DNA of 64,000 bases from Nocardioides sp. L-11A (GTDB taxonomy: Bacteria > Actinomycetota > Actinomycetes > Propionibacteriales > Nocardioidaceae). Shown one piece after another: positions 57,537 to 64,000 of the stretch. The DNA is taken from NCBI GenBank assembly GCA_029961745.1, contig CP124680.1, forward strand, positions 124,001-188,000. Reading direction: 5' to 3'. The notes under the pieces are model-generated. The model was not told the DNA's origin, did no database searches, and was given only the letters and a program-made list of their open reading frames with translations. Position 1 is the stretch's first letter; each line of letters starts with the position of its first letter. The position numbers were made by a program, and so were the translations under genes.

Positions 57537-58271
57537 ATGCGGAGGGCTCGGGTCACGGCAGCGGCCGCGGTGCTGGCGGCCGGTGGCGGACTGGCCGGCG
57601 CGGCGCCCTCCCCGGCGCAGGCGCCGGTGCCGACGTGCGCCGGCAAGCGCGCGACGATCGTCGACCCGTCGAAGGGCGACGACCGGATCGTCGGCACCCG
57701 GGGGCGCGACGTGATCGTGGCCGGGCGGGGCAAGGGCCGCGACGTGGTCCTCGGGCTCGACGGCGACGACCTGATCTGCGGCGACGCGCGGACCCGGGTG
57801 CTCGGTGGCCGGGGCGACGACACGATCTACGGCGCCGGGAGCGCCGACGGAGGCAAGGGCGCGGACCGGTTCTACAGCGTCGGCACCGCCCGCGGCGGGA
57901 AGGGCGCCGACCGGTACTGGGCGCCCCTGGGGACCGGCTCGTTCGACGGAGGGCCGGGCTACGACCGGGCGACCTTCTACGACGGGTACGTACCCGGCCT
58001 GACCTCCGGCGTCTACGTCAACCTCGCCACCGGCCTGGCCAGCGCCGAGACCGAGATCGGGGGACTGCGGCTCCGGACCGCGCTCGCCGGGGTCGAGGAG
58101 GTCCGGGGCACGCCCGACGACGATCTCATCCTCGGCGACGCCTTCGACAACGTACTGCGTGGCGGTGCCGGCAACGACGTGCTCAACGGACGTGGTGGCT
58201 ACGACACCGTGGTCGGCGGCCGGGGCAAGGACTCCTGCACCGGCGAGGTCCGCCAGGGGTGCGAGCGGTAG
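57537..58271 (+). CDS. Secreted RTX/hemolysin-type calcium-binding repeat protein
   Basis: This 244-residue protein has a signal peptide (RRARVTAAAAVLAAGGGLAG, cleaved after about 28-35) and several degenerate GGxGxDxhx repeats: KGDDRIVGTRGRDVIVAGRG, DGDDLICGD, GGRGDDTIYG, GGAGNDVLNGRGGYDTVVGG. These should fold into a calcium-binding beta-roll outside the cell. Cys residues near both ends could form a disulfide. No enzymatic domain is present, so it may be structural or an adhesin. It follows VapC with a 40-base gap and is convergent with the next gene. Confidence 0.8.
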   Translation: MRRARVTAAAAVLAAGGGLAGAAPSPAQAPVPTCAGKRATIVDPSKGDDRIVGTRGRDVIVAGRGKGRDVVLGLDGDDLICGDARTRVLGGRGDDTIYGAGSADGGKGADRFYSVGTARGGKGADRYWAPLGTGSFDGGPGYDRATFYDGYVPGLTSGVYVNLATGLASAETEIGGLRLRTALAGVEEVRGTPDDDLILGDAFDNVLRGGAGNDVLNGRGGYDTVVGGRGKDSCTGEVRQGCER

Positions 58272-58278
58272 CGGAGGG

Positions 58279-58902
58279 TCAGCCCATCTTGCGGGCGGCG
58301 ACCCGCGCGAGCCGCACGAACGGGGCCGTGCGGACCCGGTCCGGAAGCTCGACGGTGAGGACGAGCAGGCGCTTGCCCTGGCGCACCGCCGCGGTGAGGT
58401 GGTTGCGGTTCGGCAGGTTCTTCTCCGGGGCGAAGGTCTCGGTGGTGCGGAAGGCGACGCGCTGGTCGCCGAGCTTCGGCAGCCTCACCGCCTGGACCGC
58501 CGTGTCGACGCCGGCCCAGTGCTGGCCGCACTCGCGCACGAAGGCCCGGAACGTCGCGAGGAGCCGCCGGGCCGCCGCCTTGCTCGGGAACTGGATCACG
58601 CGTGCGCTCACCGCGCGGTCACCGGTGGTGCTGACGCCACCGAACTCCTTGCCCGAGGTCCCGTCGACCCGTTCCCAGGTCGAGCAGACGCCGTCGTAGT
58701 AGGAGAGCGTCCGGTTCGCGAACCGTCCCAGGGCGACGCCCTTGAGGCCCGGGATCGCTCGGACGACGTCGGTGCGGTTCGGCACGTCGGTGCCGTCCAC
58801 CCGGGGCGCCGCTGCCTGGCCGGCCGGGACGACGGCGGTCAGCAGGCCGGTCGCGGTCAGTGTCACGAGGGCGAGGAGGGTGGCGAGGCGAAGGCGGAGC
58901 AT
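58279..58902 (-). CDS. Secreted protein of unknown function (PknH sensor-like?)
   Basis: This 207-residue exported protein has a signal peptide (MLRLRLATLLALVTLTATGL, cleavage near AGQAAA), then a mixed alpha/beta domain with Cys residues in DGVCSTWERVDG and FVRECGQHWAGVD that could form a disulfide. Spacing and size are reminiscent of the PknH-type extracellular sensor fold, but the similarity is weak. GGAAGGGA precedes the ATG at 58902. It ends 8 bases from the RTX-like gene in convergent orientation. Function not assigned. Confidence 0.7.
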   Translation of the reverse strand: MLRLRLATLLALVTLTATGLLTAVVPAGQAAAPRVDGTDVPNRTDVVRAIPGLKGVALGRFANRTLSYYDGVCSTWERVDGTSGKEFGGVSTTGDRAVSARVIQFPSKAAARRLLATFRAFVRECGQHWAGVDTAVQAVRLPKLGDQRVAFRTTETFAPEKNLPNRNHLTAAVRQGKRLLVLTVELPDRVRTAPFVRLARVAARKMG

Positions 58903-58984
58903 GGGATCCCTTCCGGAGGCCGACATCGTCAGCCCGCTACCCCGTGGACGGCTCCGGCAAACGAGGCAGCGCCGGTTCCCTGCC

Positions 58985-59021
58985 TTGGCTATACCGGGTA
59001 TATAGTTCGTATACCCGGTAT
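58985..59021 (+). promoter_or_regulatory. PadR-operon promoter with large palindrome
   Basis: ATACCGGGTATA (58991-59002) and TATACCCGGTAT (59010-59021) are perfect 12-bp arms around a 7-base centre. They lie 23 bases before the PadR start. A TTGGCT -35 (58985-58990) and a TATACC -10 (59010-59015), 19 bases apart, are possible. The palindrome would cover the whole core promoter. The site probably binds the PadR protein and gives autoregulation of the exporter operon. Confidence 0.75.
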
Positions 59022-59043
59022 GTAGTCACCCAAGGAGTCCCGC

Positions 59044-59667
59044 ATGTCCGTCAAGCACGCGCTGCTGGCGCTGCTCGAGCAGGAGCCGATGTACGGCTAC
59101 CAGCTGCGCGCCGAGTTCGAGCGTCGTACCGGCACCACCTGGCCGCTCAACGTCGGGCAGGTCTACACGACCCTGACCCGCCTGGAGCGCGACGGCCTCG
59201 CCGTCGCCGAGGGGGAGGACGGGGAGGGCCACCTCGTCTACCGGATCACCGACGGCGGCCGGGACGAGGTCGCGAGCTGGTTCACCACGCCGGTCGCCCG
59301 CACCCAGCCGCCGCGCGACGAGCTCGCCATCAAGCTGGCGCTCGCGGTCACGGTCCCCGGCGTCGACGTCGGCACCGTGATCCAGCAGCAGCGCAGCGCG
59401 ACCATGGCGGCGCTCCAGGACTACACCCGGCTCAAGCGCCGCGCGGCCGACGGCACCGCCGGTGCTGACGGGGCCGAGCGAGCGGACCTCGCGTGGAGCT
59501 TGGTCCTCGACTCGCTGGTGTTCGGTGCCGAGGCCGAGATCCGCTGGCTCGACCACTGCGAGGCCCGGCTGCGGCGGGCCGCGGTCGAGCAGGGCCGCGA
59601 CGCCGCCCGCCCGACCGACGCCGGGACCCTGCCGGTCGGCGAGGCGCCCGCGCGAGGAACCCGATGA
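59044..59667 (+). CDS. PadR-family regulator of an ABC exporter
   Basis: This 207-residue PadR protein has an N-terminal winged helix (HALLALLEQEPMYGYQLRAE, 5-24, then VGQVYTTLTRLERDGL) and a C-terminal Vir_AcrR-like helical dimerisation domain (about 100-200). This is the longer PadR-s1 form. AAGGAGT lies before the ATG. It is the first gene of a four-gene operon with an ABC exporter, the usual setting in which PadR represses a drug- or peptide-efflux pump until the compound binds. Confidence 0.88.
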   Translation: MSVKHALLALLEQEPMYGYQLRAEFERRTGTTWPLNVGQVYTTLTRLERDGLAVAEGEDGEGHLVYRITDGGRDEVASWFTTPVARTQPPRDELAIKLALAVTVPGVDVGTVIQQQRSATMAALQDYTRLKRRAADGTAGADGAERADLAWSLVLDSLVFGAEAEIRWLDHCEARLRRAAVEQGRDAARPTDAGTLPVGEAPARGTR

Positions 59668-59792
59668 ACGCCCGCGACGAGGACCAGGTCCGCCGCCTCG
59701 ACCGCGCCGAGCGGCGCTGGCTCGCCGACGCGCGGGCCCGCCTGGAGCGCATCCGCGACGACCGACGACTCTCCCCGAAGGAATCTAGATGA
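59664..59792 (+). CDS. 42-residue charged protein in the PadR-ABC operon
   Basis: A short open frame starts within the PadR stop (ATGA) and ends within the ATPase start (ATGA), so it is fully coupled on both sides. The product (MNARDEDQVRRLDRAERRWL, then ADARARLERIRDDRRLSPKE) is almost entirely helical, with many Arg, Asp and Glu and one Trp, and has no membrane segment. The exact fit between two genes is good evidence that it is translated. It may be a small regulator or a subunit of the exporter; no family is recognised. Confidence 0.65.
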   Translation: MNARDEDQVRRLDRAERRWLADARARLERIRDDRRLSPKESR

Positions 59793-60508
59793 ACGCCGTC
59801 CTGCAGCTCACCGACGTCACCCGGGTCCACGGGAGCGGTGCCGGGGAGGTCCACGCGCTGCGCGGGATCTCCTTCGCCGCCCACGCGGGCGAGCTGGTCG
59901 CGGTGATGGGCCCGTCCGGCTCCGGCAAGTCCACCCTGCTGACCATCGCCGGCGGCCTCGATCAGCCGACCTCGGGAGCGGTCCTGGTCGAGGGCACCGA
60001 CCTGGTCGGCCTCGGCCAGCAGGAGCGCGCCCGGATGCGGCGTACGTCGATCGGCTACGTCTTCCAGGGCTTCAACCTGATCCCGGCGCTGACCGCGGCC
60101 GAGAACGTCGCCCTGCCCCGCGAGCTCGACGGGGTGTCGGTCCGGACCGCCCGCGAGGAGGCGTTGCGGGCGCTGGAGGAGGTCGGCATCGCCGATCTGG
60201 CCGAGCGCTTCCCCGACGACATGTCGGGCGGCCAGCAGCAGCGCGTGGCGATCGCCCGCGCCGTCGTCGGCGAGCGGCGGCTGATCCTGGCCGACGAGCC
60301 GACCGGTGCCCTCGACACCGAGACCGGCGAGGGGATCCTCGGGCTGCTGCGAGCCCGGTGCGACGCGGGCGCCGCCGGGGTGCTGGTCACCCACGAGGCG
60401 CGGCACGCGGCGTGGGCGGACCGGGTCGTCTTCCTGCGCGACGGGGTCGTCGTCGACGAGACCGGCACCGACCGGGTCGAGGTCCTGACCGAGCGGGCCG
60501 ACGCATGA
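59789..60508 (+). CDS. ABC exporter ATPase (MacB/LolD type)
   Basis: This 239-residue ATPase has Walker A GPSGSGKST (about 45-53), the Q loop in YVFQGFNLIP, the signature MSGGQQQRVAIARA and Walker B LILADEPTGALD. It belongs to the group that pairs with FtsX-like permeases and exports peptides, antibiotics or lipoproteins. It is coupled by ATGA overlaps to the 42-residue gene and to the permease gene. Confidence 0.93.
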   Translation: MNAVLQLTDVTRVHGSGAGEVHALRGISFAAHAGELVAVMGPSGSGKSTLLTIAGGLDQPTSGAVLVEGTDLVGLGQQERARMRRTSIGYVFQGFNLIPALTAAENVALPRELDGVSVRTAREEALRALEEVGIADLAERFPDDMSGGQQQRVAIARAVVGERRLILADEPTGALDTETGEGILGLLRARCDAGAAGVLVTHEARHAAWADRVVFLRDGVVVDETGTDRVEVLTERADA

Positions 60509-63126
60509 GCCGTCCCACCCGCGGCGGTGCGCGCGTCGCCGGCTGGCGGATCGCGCTGCGCCTGGCCCGCCGCGAGGCGCTGCGCCGCCGTGCGCAGACC
60601 GCCCTGATGCTGGTCCTGGTCTGCCTGCCCGTGCTGGCCGTCGCGGCGGCCGCGGTCGTGTGGCGGACCGCGAACGTCACCGGCGCCGAGGGCGTCGAGC
60701 GCCGGATGGGTACGGCGGCCGCGCTGGTCTACGGCAGCGGCACGACGGAGGTGCTGCAGTCGTTCGACCCCGACGGCACGACCTCCTGGGTCGGCGAGGA
60801 GGAGCACGTCTCGACAGCGGCGGAGGTCCAGCAGGTGCTGGGCGCCGGCCGGCCGCTCCTCCCGATCGACCGGGAGTACCTCTCCTATGCCACCGACCGC
60901 GGCGTCGGCGATGTCGTCGTCACCCAGACCGACCTCGCCGATCCTCTGGCCCGTGGCCTGTTCCGGCTCGAGGACGGCCGGCTGCCGCGCACCACCGGCG
61001 AGGTCGTCGTCAACCCCGCCCTGGTCCGCCGCGGACCCGCACTCGGCGAGACCCTCACCGCGCTGCGTCGCAGCGCCGACGGCGAGACCCGCACGGAGCT
61101 GCGGATCGTGGGGATCGTCGAGAGCGCCACGACCCGCGACGACGCCGTCGCGGCGGTGCTCCCGGGGGCGATCGGCATGCCCGACGCCCCACCGCAGTGG
61201 CTGGTCGGTGGCGCCCCGGTGAGCTGGGACGACGTCCGCGCGCTCAACGCCGTGGGTCTCCTCGCGGCCTCCCGCCAGGTGCTCTCCGACCCGCCGCCCG
61301 CCAGCGCCCTGCCGCCGGAGGTGGTCAGCGACGAGCCGGCCGACGAGACCGCGCTGACCGCACTGGTGCTGGTCGTGACCATGGTGCTGCTCGAGGTGGT
61401 TCTCCTCGCGGGGCCGGCCTTCGCCGTCCGGGCGCGGGCCCAGGCCCGCACCCTGGCGCTCGTCGCCGCGGCCGGCGGCACCCCGGCGCAGGCCCGGCGT
61501 ACCGTGCTCGCCTCGGGGGTCGTGGTGGGCCTGCTGGGCGGCGCTCTCGGCACCGTGCTCGGCATCGGGGTCGGTGCGTTGCTGGTCCCGGTGGCCCAGC
61601 GCTTCCAGGGCACCTGGTTCGGGCCGTTCGAGGTGCCGTGGGTGGTGCTGCTCGGGGTCGCGGGCTTCGGTCTCGCGGCCGCCGTGCTCGCCGCCGTGGT
61701 CCCGGCGTACTCCGCGTCCCGCAACGACGTCGTCGCGGTGCTCGCCGGCCGGCGCGGAGAGGGCCGGGCGTCGCGGCGCTCGCCGCTGCTGGGGCTCGTC
61801 CTCATCGCCGCGGGCCTGCTCGCGGGCCTGGCCGGCTCCCGGGCGAGCGGCGCCTCGCCGGCGCTGGTCGGCGCGTCGGCCCTGTTGTCGGTGGTCGGCA
61901 TGATCCTGCTCGTCGCGACCACCGTGGTGACGGTGGGCAGGGTGGCCCGCCGGTTCCCACTGGCCCTGCGCTTCGCCGCCCGCGACGCGGCCCGGCACCG
62001 GACCCGGACGGTCCCCGCCGTGGCCGCCGTCGGGGCGACCGTCGCCGGCGTGGTCGCCCTCGGCATCGCCCTCAGCAGCCAGCAGGCGGCCGACGAGCGG
62101 GACTACGACCCGCAGCTCGCCCACGGGTACGCCGCCCTGCCGGTCGACGGCAGCGCCGACCCCGCCACGGTCCGTGGGGTGCTCGCCCAGCGCCTTCCGG
62201 GTGCCGAGATCGACGAGATCGCGGGTGTCCGCGGTGCCGGTGAGGGGGCCTGGACGGAGCTGTCGTTCGAGTCGGACGGTGAGCCGTTCGTGCTGCCGAC
62301 GTTCGGCAGCTTCGGTTCCTCCTTCCTCGTCGGCACGACCGTGCCGTCGGCCGTCGGCCTCGCGCCGACCGAGCAGGCGGCGGCCGAGGACGCGCTCGCC
62401 GCGGGTCGCCTGGTCGTGCTGGGCCGCTCCGAGGCATCTCCCGACCGGCTGCGCGCCGTGGTCCGGGTGACCGAGGACGTCACCGAGAAGATCCTCGACG
62501 AGCGGTCCCGCGACGTGGACGTCACCCTGGTGCGCTCGCCCGCCGCGCTCCCGGCGGCCGCCGGCATCGTGCCCCCGGCGCTCGCCGAGGAGCTCGGCCT
62601 GACGACAGCCACGACCGCGCTGGTCGTGGCGCCGACCGTCGGCGAAGCCGCCGAGGAGGACCTCGCCGAGACCCTGGCGACCGTGCCCGGCACGGGTGAG
62701 CTCTACGTCGAGCGCGGCTTCGAGCCCGACCCGGCCGTGCGGATCCTGCAATGGGTGCTCGCCGTCCTCGGCGGCGTGATGATGCTCGGCGGCACGGTGA
62801 CCGCCACCTTCCTCGCCCTCTCCGACGCCCGTCCGGACCTCGCCACCATGGCCGCGGTCGGCGCGCGGCCGCGGACCCGCCGCCGGGTCGCGGCGGCGTA
62901 CGCCCTCGTCGTCGGACTGGTCGGCGCCCTGCTCGGCGCGCCGATCGGCTTCATCCCGGGCATCGCCGTGAGCCGACCGCTCTCGCGCGACGGCGACGGC
63001 GCGACCCTGCTCGCTGTGCCGTGGCCGCTGCTCGCGGTCGTGGTGGTCGGGCTGCCGCTGCTCACCGCGGCCGCGGTCGGGCTGTGCGCACGGGGCCGGC
63101 TGCCGTTGGTGGCGCGGATCGACTGA
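60505..63126 (+). CDS. FtsX-like ABC exporter permease
   Basis: This 873-residue permease has a cytoplasmic basic N-terminus and a first helix (about 30-52), then a large external domain (about 55-285). A block of three to four helices with the first FtsX domain (about 290-420) and two further helices follow. A second external domain (about 540-740) and a final FtsX helix block (about 745-870: VLAVLGGVMMLGGTVTATFL, AYALVVGLVGALLGAPIGFI) complete it. This duplicated FtsX arrangement is typical of actinobacterial antimicrobial-peptide or drug exporters. Start 60505 overlaps the ATPase stop (ATGA). Confidence 0.9.
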   Translation: MSRPTRGGARVAGWRIALRLARREALRRRAQTALMLVLVCLPVLAVAAAAVVWRTANVTGAEGVERRMGTAAALVYGSGTTEVLQSFDPDGTTSWVGEEEHVSTAAEVQQVLGAGRPLLPIDREYLSYATDRGVGDVVVTQTDLADPLARGLFRLEDGRLPRTTGEVVVNPALVRRGPALGETLTALRRSADGETRTELRIVGIVESATTRDDAVAAVLPGAIGMPDAPPQWLVGGAPVSWDDVRALNAVGLLAASRQVLSDPPPASALPPEVVSDEPADETALTALVLVVTMVLLEVVLLAGPAFAVRARAQARTLALVAAAGGTPAQARRTVLASGVVVGLLGGALGTVLGIGVGALLVPVAQRFQGTWFGPFEVPWVVLLGVAGFGLAAAVLAAVVPAYSASRNDVVAVLAGRRGEGRASRRSPLLGLVLIAAGLLAGLAGSRASGASPALVGASALLSVVGMILLVATTVVTVGRVARRFPLALRFAARDAARHRTRTVPAVAAVGATVAGVVALGIALSSQQAADERDYDPQLAHGYAALPVDGSADPATVRGVLAQRLPGAEIDEIAGVRGAGEGAWTELSFESDGEPFVLPTFGSFGSSFLVGTTVPSAVGLAPTEQAAAEDALAAGRLVVLGRSEASPDRLRAVVRVTEDVTEKILDERSRDVDVTLVRSPAALPAAAGIVPPALAEELGLTTATTALVVAPTVGEAAEEDLAETLATVPGTGELYVERGFEPDPAVRILQWVLAVLGGVMMLGGTVTATFLALSDARPDLATMAAVGARPRTRRRVAAAYALVVGLVGALLGAPIGFIPGIAVSRPLSRDGDGATLLAVPWPLLAVVVVGLPLLTAAAVGLCARGRLPLVARID

Positions 63127-63136
63127 CCGAGTCGGG

Positions 63137-63174
63137 TGGGTGAGCGTGACCCGGACGTCACTCTCACTCACCCA
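63137..63174 (+). terminator. Weak hairpin after the exporter operon
   Basis: TGGGTGAG (63137-63144) pairs with CTCACCCA (63167-63174), with inner TGAC/GTCA also pairing. It lies 11 bases after the permease stop and may end the PadR-exporter transcript. Confidence 0.55.
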
Positions 63175-63197
63175 ACCCCACCCTAGGAGGAACTTAA

Positions 63198-63234
63198 AGT
63201 CAGGCTTGACTGTTTGTTTGTCCGGCGGCATGCT
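63198..63234 (+). promoter_or_regulatory. TetR promoter with AGTCA-N4-TGACT operator, probably leaderless
   Basis: AGTCA-GGCT-TGACT (63198-63211) overlaps a TTGACT -35 box (63206-63211). It is followed after 17 bases by CATGCT (63229-63234) as -10. The expected transcription start, about 7 bases on, coincides with the ATG at 63242, so the mRNA is probably leaderless. The operator suits autoregulation by the TetR protein. Confidence 0.6.
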
Positions 63235-63241
63235 GACGGGC

Positions 63242-63868
63242 ATGAGCACGCCGGCCGCCACCCGCGTCCCCCAGGAGGAGCGCACCCGGGTGATGCGGCA
63301 GCGGCTGATGGACGCGACCGTCGAGCTGCTGGTCGAGAAGGGCTTCGGGGGGACGACGACCACGCTGGTCTCCGAGCGCGCCGGCGTGAGCCGGGGCGCG
63401 CAGCTGCACCACTTCCCGACCAAGAACGACCTGGTCGTCGCGGCGGTCGCGCACCTGACCGCGATCCGCGGCTCCGACCTGGAGGCGGCCGTGGCCAGGC
63501 TGCCGCGAGGCCGGGGGCGCACCGAGGCCGTGGTGCAGATGCTGGGCGAGCACTTCGCGTCCACGGTGTTCACCGCGGCGCTCGAGCTCTGGGTCGCGGC
63601 CCGGACCGACGCCCACCTGCACGAGGCGGTCGCGCCGCTCGAGCAGCACCTCGGCCGCGAGACCCACCGGCTCACCGTCGAGCTGCTCGACATCGACGAG
63701 TCGCAGCCGGGTGCGCGCGAGCTGGTGCAGGCCACGCTCGACCTGGTGCGCGGTCTGGGGCTGGCCAACACGCTCGGCGACGACGCCCGCCGTCGCCGCC
63801 GGATCCTCACCGAGTGGGCGCGCACGCTCGACGCCGCGCTCCGCAACCCGCAAGGAGACGACGCATGA
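63242..63868 (+). CDS. TetR-family regulator
   Basis: This 208-residue protein has the helix-turn-helix TTTLVSERAGVSRGAQLHHF (37-56), with the GAQLHHFPTKNDL form common in actinobacterial TetR regulators of degradation genes, and a helical C-terminal domain. ATG 63242 fits the predicted leaderless transcript; ATG 63230 in the same frame lies within the -10 box. It overlaps the next gene by ATGA, so it is co-expressed with the DinB-like protein. Confidence 0.87.
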   Translation: MSTPAATRVPQEERTRVMRQRLMDATVELLVEKGFGGTTTTLVSERAGVSRGAQLHHFPTKNDLVVAAVAHLTAIRGSDLEAAVARLPRGRGRTEAVVQMLGEHFASTVFTAALELWVAARTDAHLHEAVAPLEQHLGRETHRLTVELLDIDESQPGARELVQATLDLVRGLGLANTLGDDARRRRRILTEWARTLDAALRNPQGDDA

Positions 63869-64000
63869 GTGTCCTCGACGACGTGATCGCCGACCTGAGC
63901 GCCGAGGGCGACCAGCTCCGTACGACGGTCGCCGCTCTCGACGCCGACGCCTGGCGGACGACGACGCCCGCCGCGGGCTGGGACGTCGCGACCACGATCG
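63865..64000 (+). CDS. DinB-like / mycothiol-dependent maleylpyruvate-isomerase-type protein, N-terminal part
   Basis: The 45 residues before the window edge (MSVLDDVIADLSAEGDQLRT, then TVAALDADAWRTTTPAAGWD) match the start of the TIGR03084/MDMPI-N group of four-helix metal-binding proteins, in which WRTPTPAxGWDVxxxxAHL leads into the metal-binding His. Members may use mycothiol or other thiols. The rest of the gene lies outside the window. The start overlaps the TetR stop (ATGA). Confidence 0.75.
   Translation, partial: MSVLDDVIADLSAEGDQLRTTVAALDADAWRTTTPAAGWDVATTI

Noticed and set aside
60055..63846. 1,263-residue minus-strand open frame over the exporter genes
   Set aside because: It is antisense to an intact ATPase, FtsX permease and TetR gene; its composition is low-complexity and no start signal is seen.

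Overview
The window is 64 kb of very GC-rich DNA in which nearly every open stretch is coding. Genes are short-spaced and often overlap by ATGA or GTGA, GTG starts are common, and MmpL-type exporters, TetR/PadR/MerR regulators, LCP proteins and an AlkB-rubredoxin fusion are present. This points to a high-GC actinobacterium. The frequent GTAC-containing words and the AlkB-rubredoxin fusion fit Nocardioidaceae, but that placement is inference. No rRNA, tRNA, integrase, transposase or CRISPR array was seen, and no gene-free stretch exceeds 300 bases.

Region 1 (1-19,828) is a catabolic cluster for an unidentified acyl-CoA substrate. It holds a TesB-like protein, a sugar-type (CUT2) ABC importer and a leftward operon of three crotonases and two acyl-CoA dehydrogenases. 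A rightward series follows: a class III CoA-transferase, two MaoC-type half-hydratases, an AtuA-family protein with a 109-residue partner, a third acyl-CoA dehydrogenase, an amidase, a cyclase-family hydrolase and a thiolase. Three promoters (near 1,181, 9,686 and 10,398) carry the same 18-bp operator, ACCTACnnnGTAGnATGT. This ties importer, leftward operon and CoA-transferase operon into one predicted regulon whose regulator is not in view. The paired dehydrogenases and paired MaoC proteins resemble the heteromeric enzymes used on bulky steroid or terpenoid CoA esters.

Region 2 (19,873-35,873) holds two MmpL/RND exporters, each beside regulators (a two-component pair, or a TetR). It also has a glutathione peroxidase, a nitroreductase, a TetR/reductase divergent pair with its own operator, an NfeD-flotillin pair and a second two-component system.

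Region 3 (35,860-39,751) is an alkane-oxidation block: cytochrome P450, AlkB fused to rubredoxin, a 3Fe-4S ferredoxin and a TetR regulator, with a palindromic operator in the alkB promoter.

Region 4 (39,814-54,770) has a VanY-like lipoprotein, an alpha-methylacyl-CoA racemase, a DEAD-box helicase, an esterase and a MerR regulator divergent from a fadA-fadB beta-oxidation pair. The racemase and fadA promoters share an RTGACA-N7-TGTCAC operator, so the MerR protein probably controls both. An LCP protein, ornithine aminotransferase and an SDR-kinase-like-phosphatase operon follow.

Region 5 (54,948-64,000) carries a VanZ-RDD membrane protein, a VapBC module, an RTX-like secreted protein, a PadR-controlled ABC exporter and a TetR regulator beside a cut-off DinB-like gene.

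The intergenic regions hold several families of long inverted repeats. Three families occur twice in the window at unrelated loci, often starting at the stop codon of the preceding gene. They look like dispersed palindromic elements rather than ordinary terminators.
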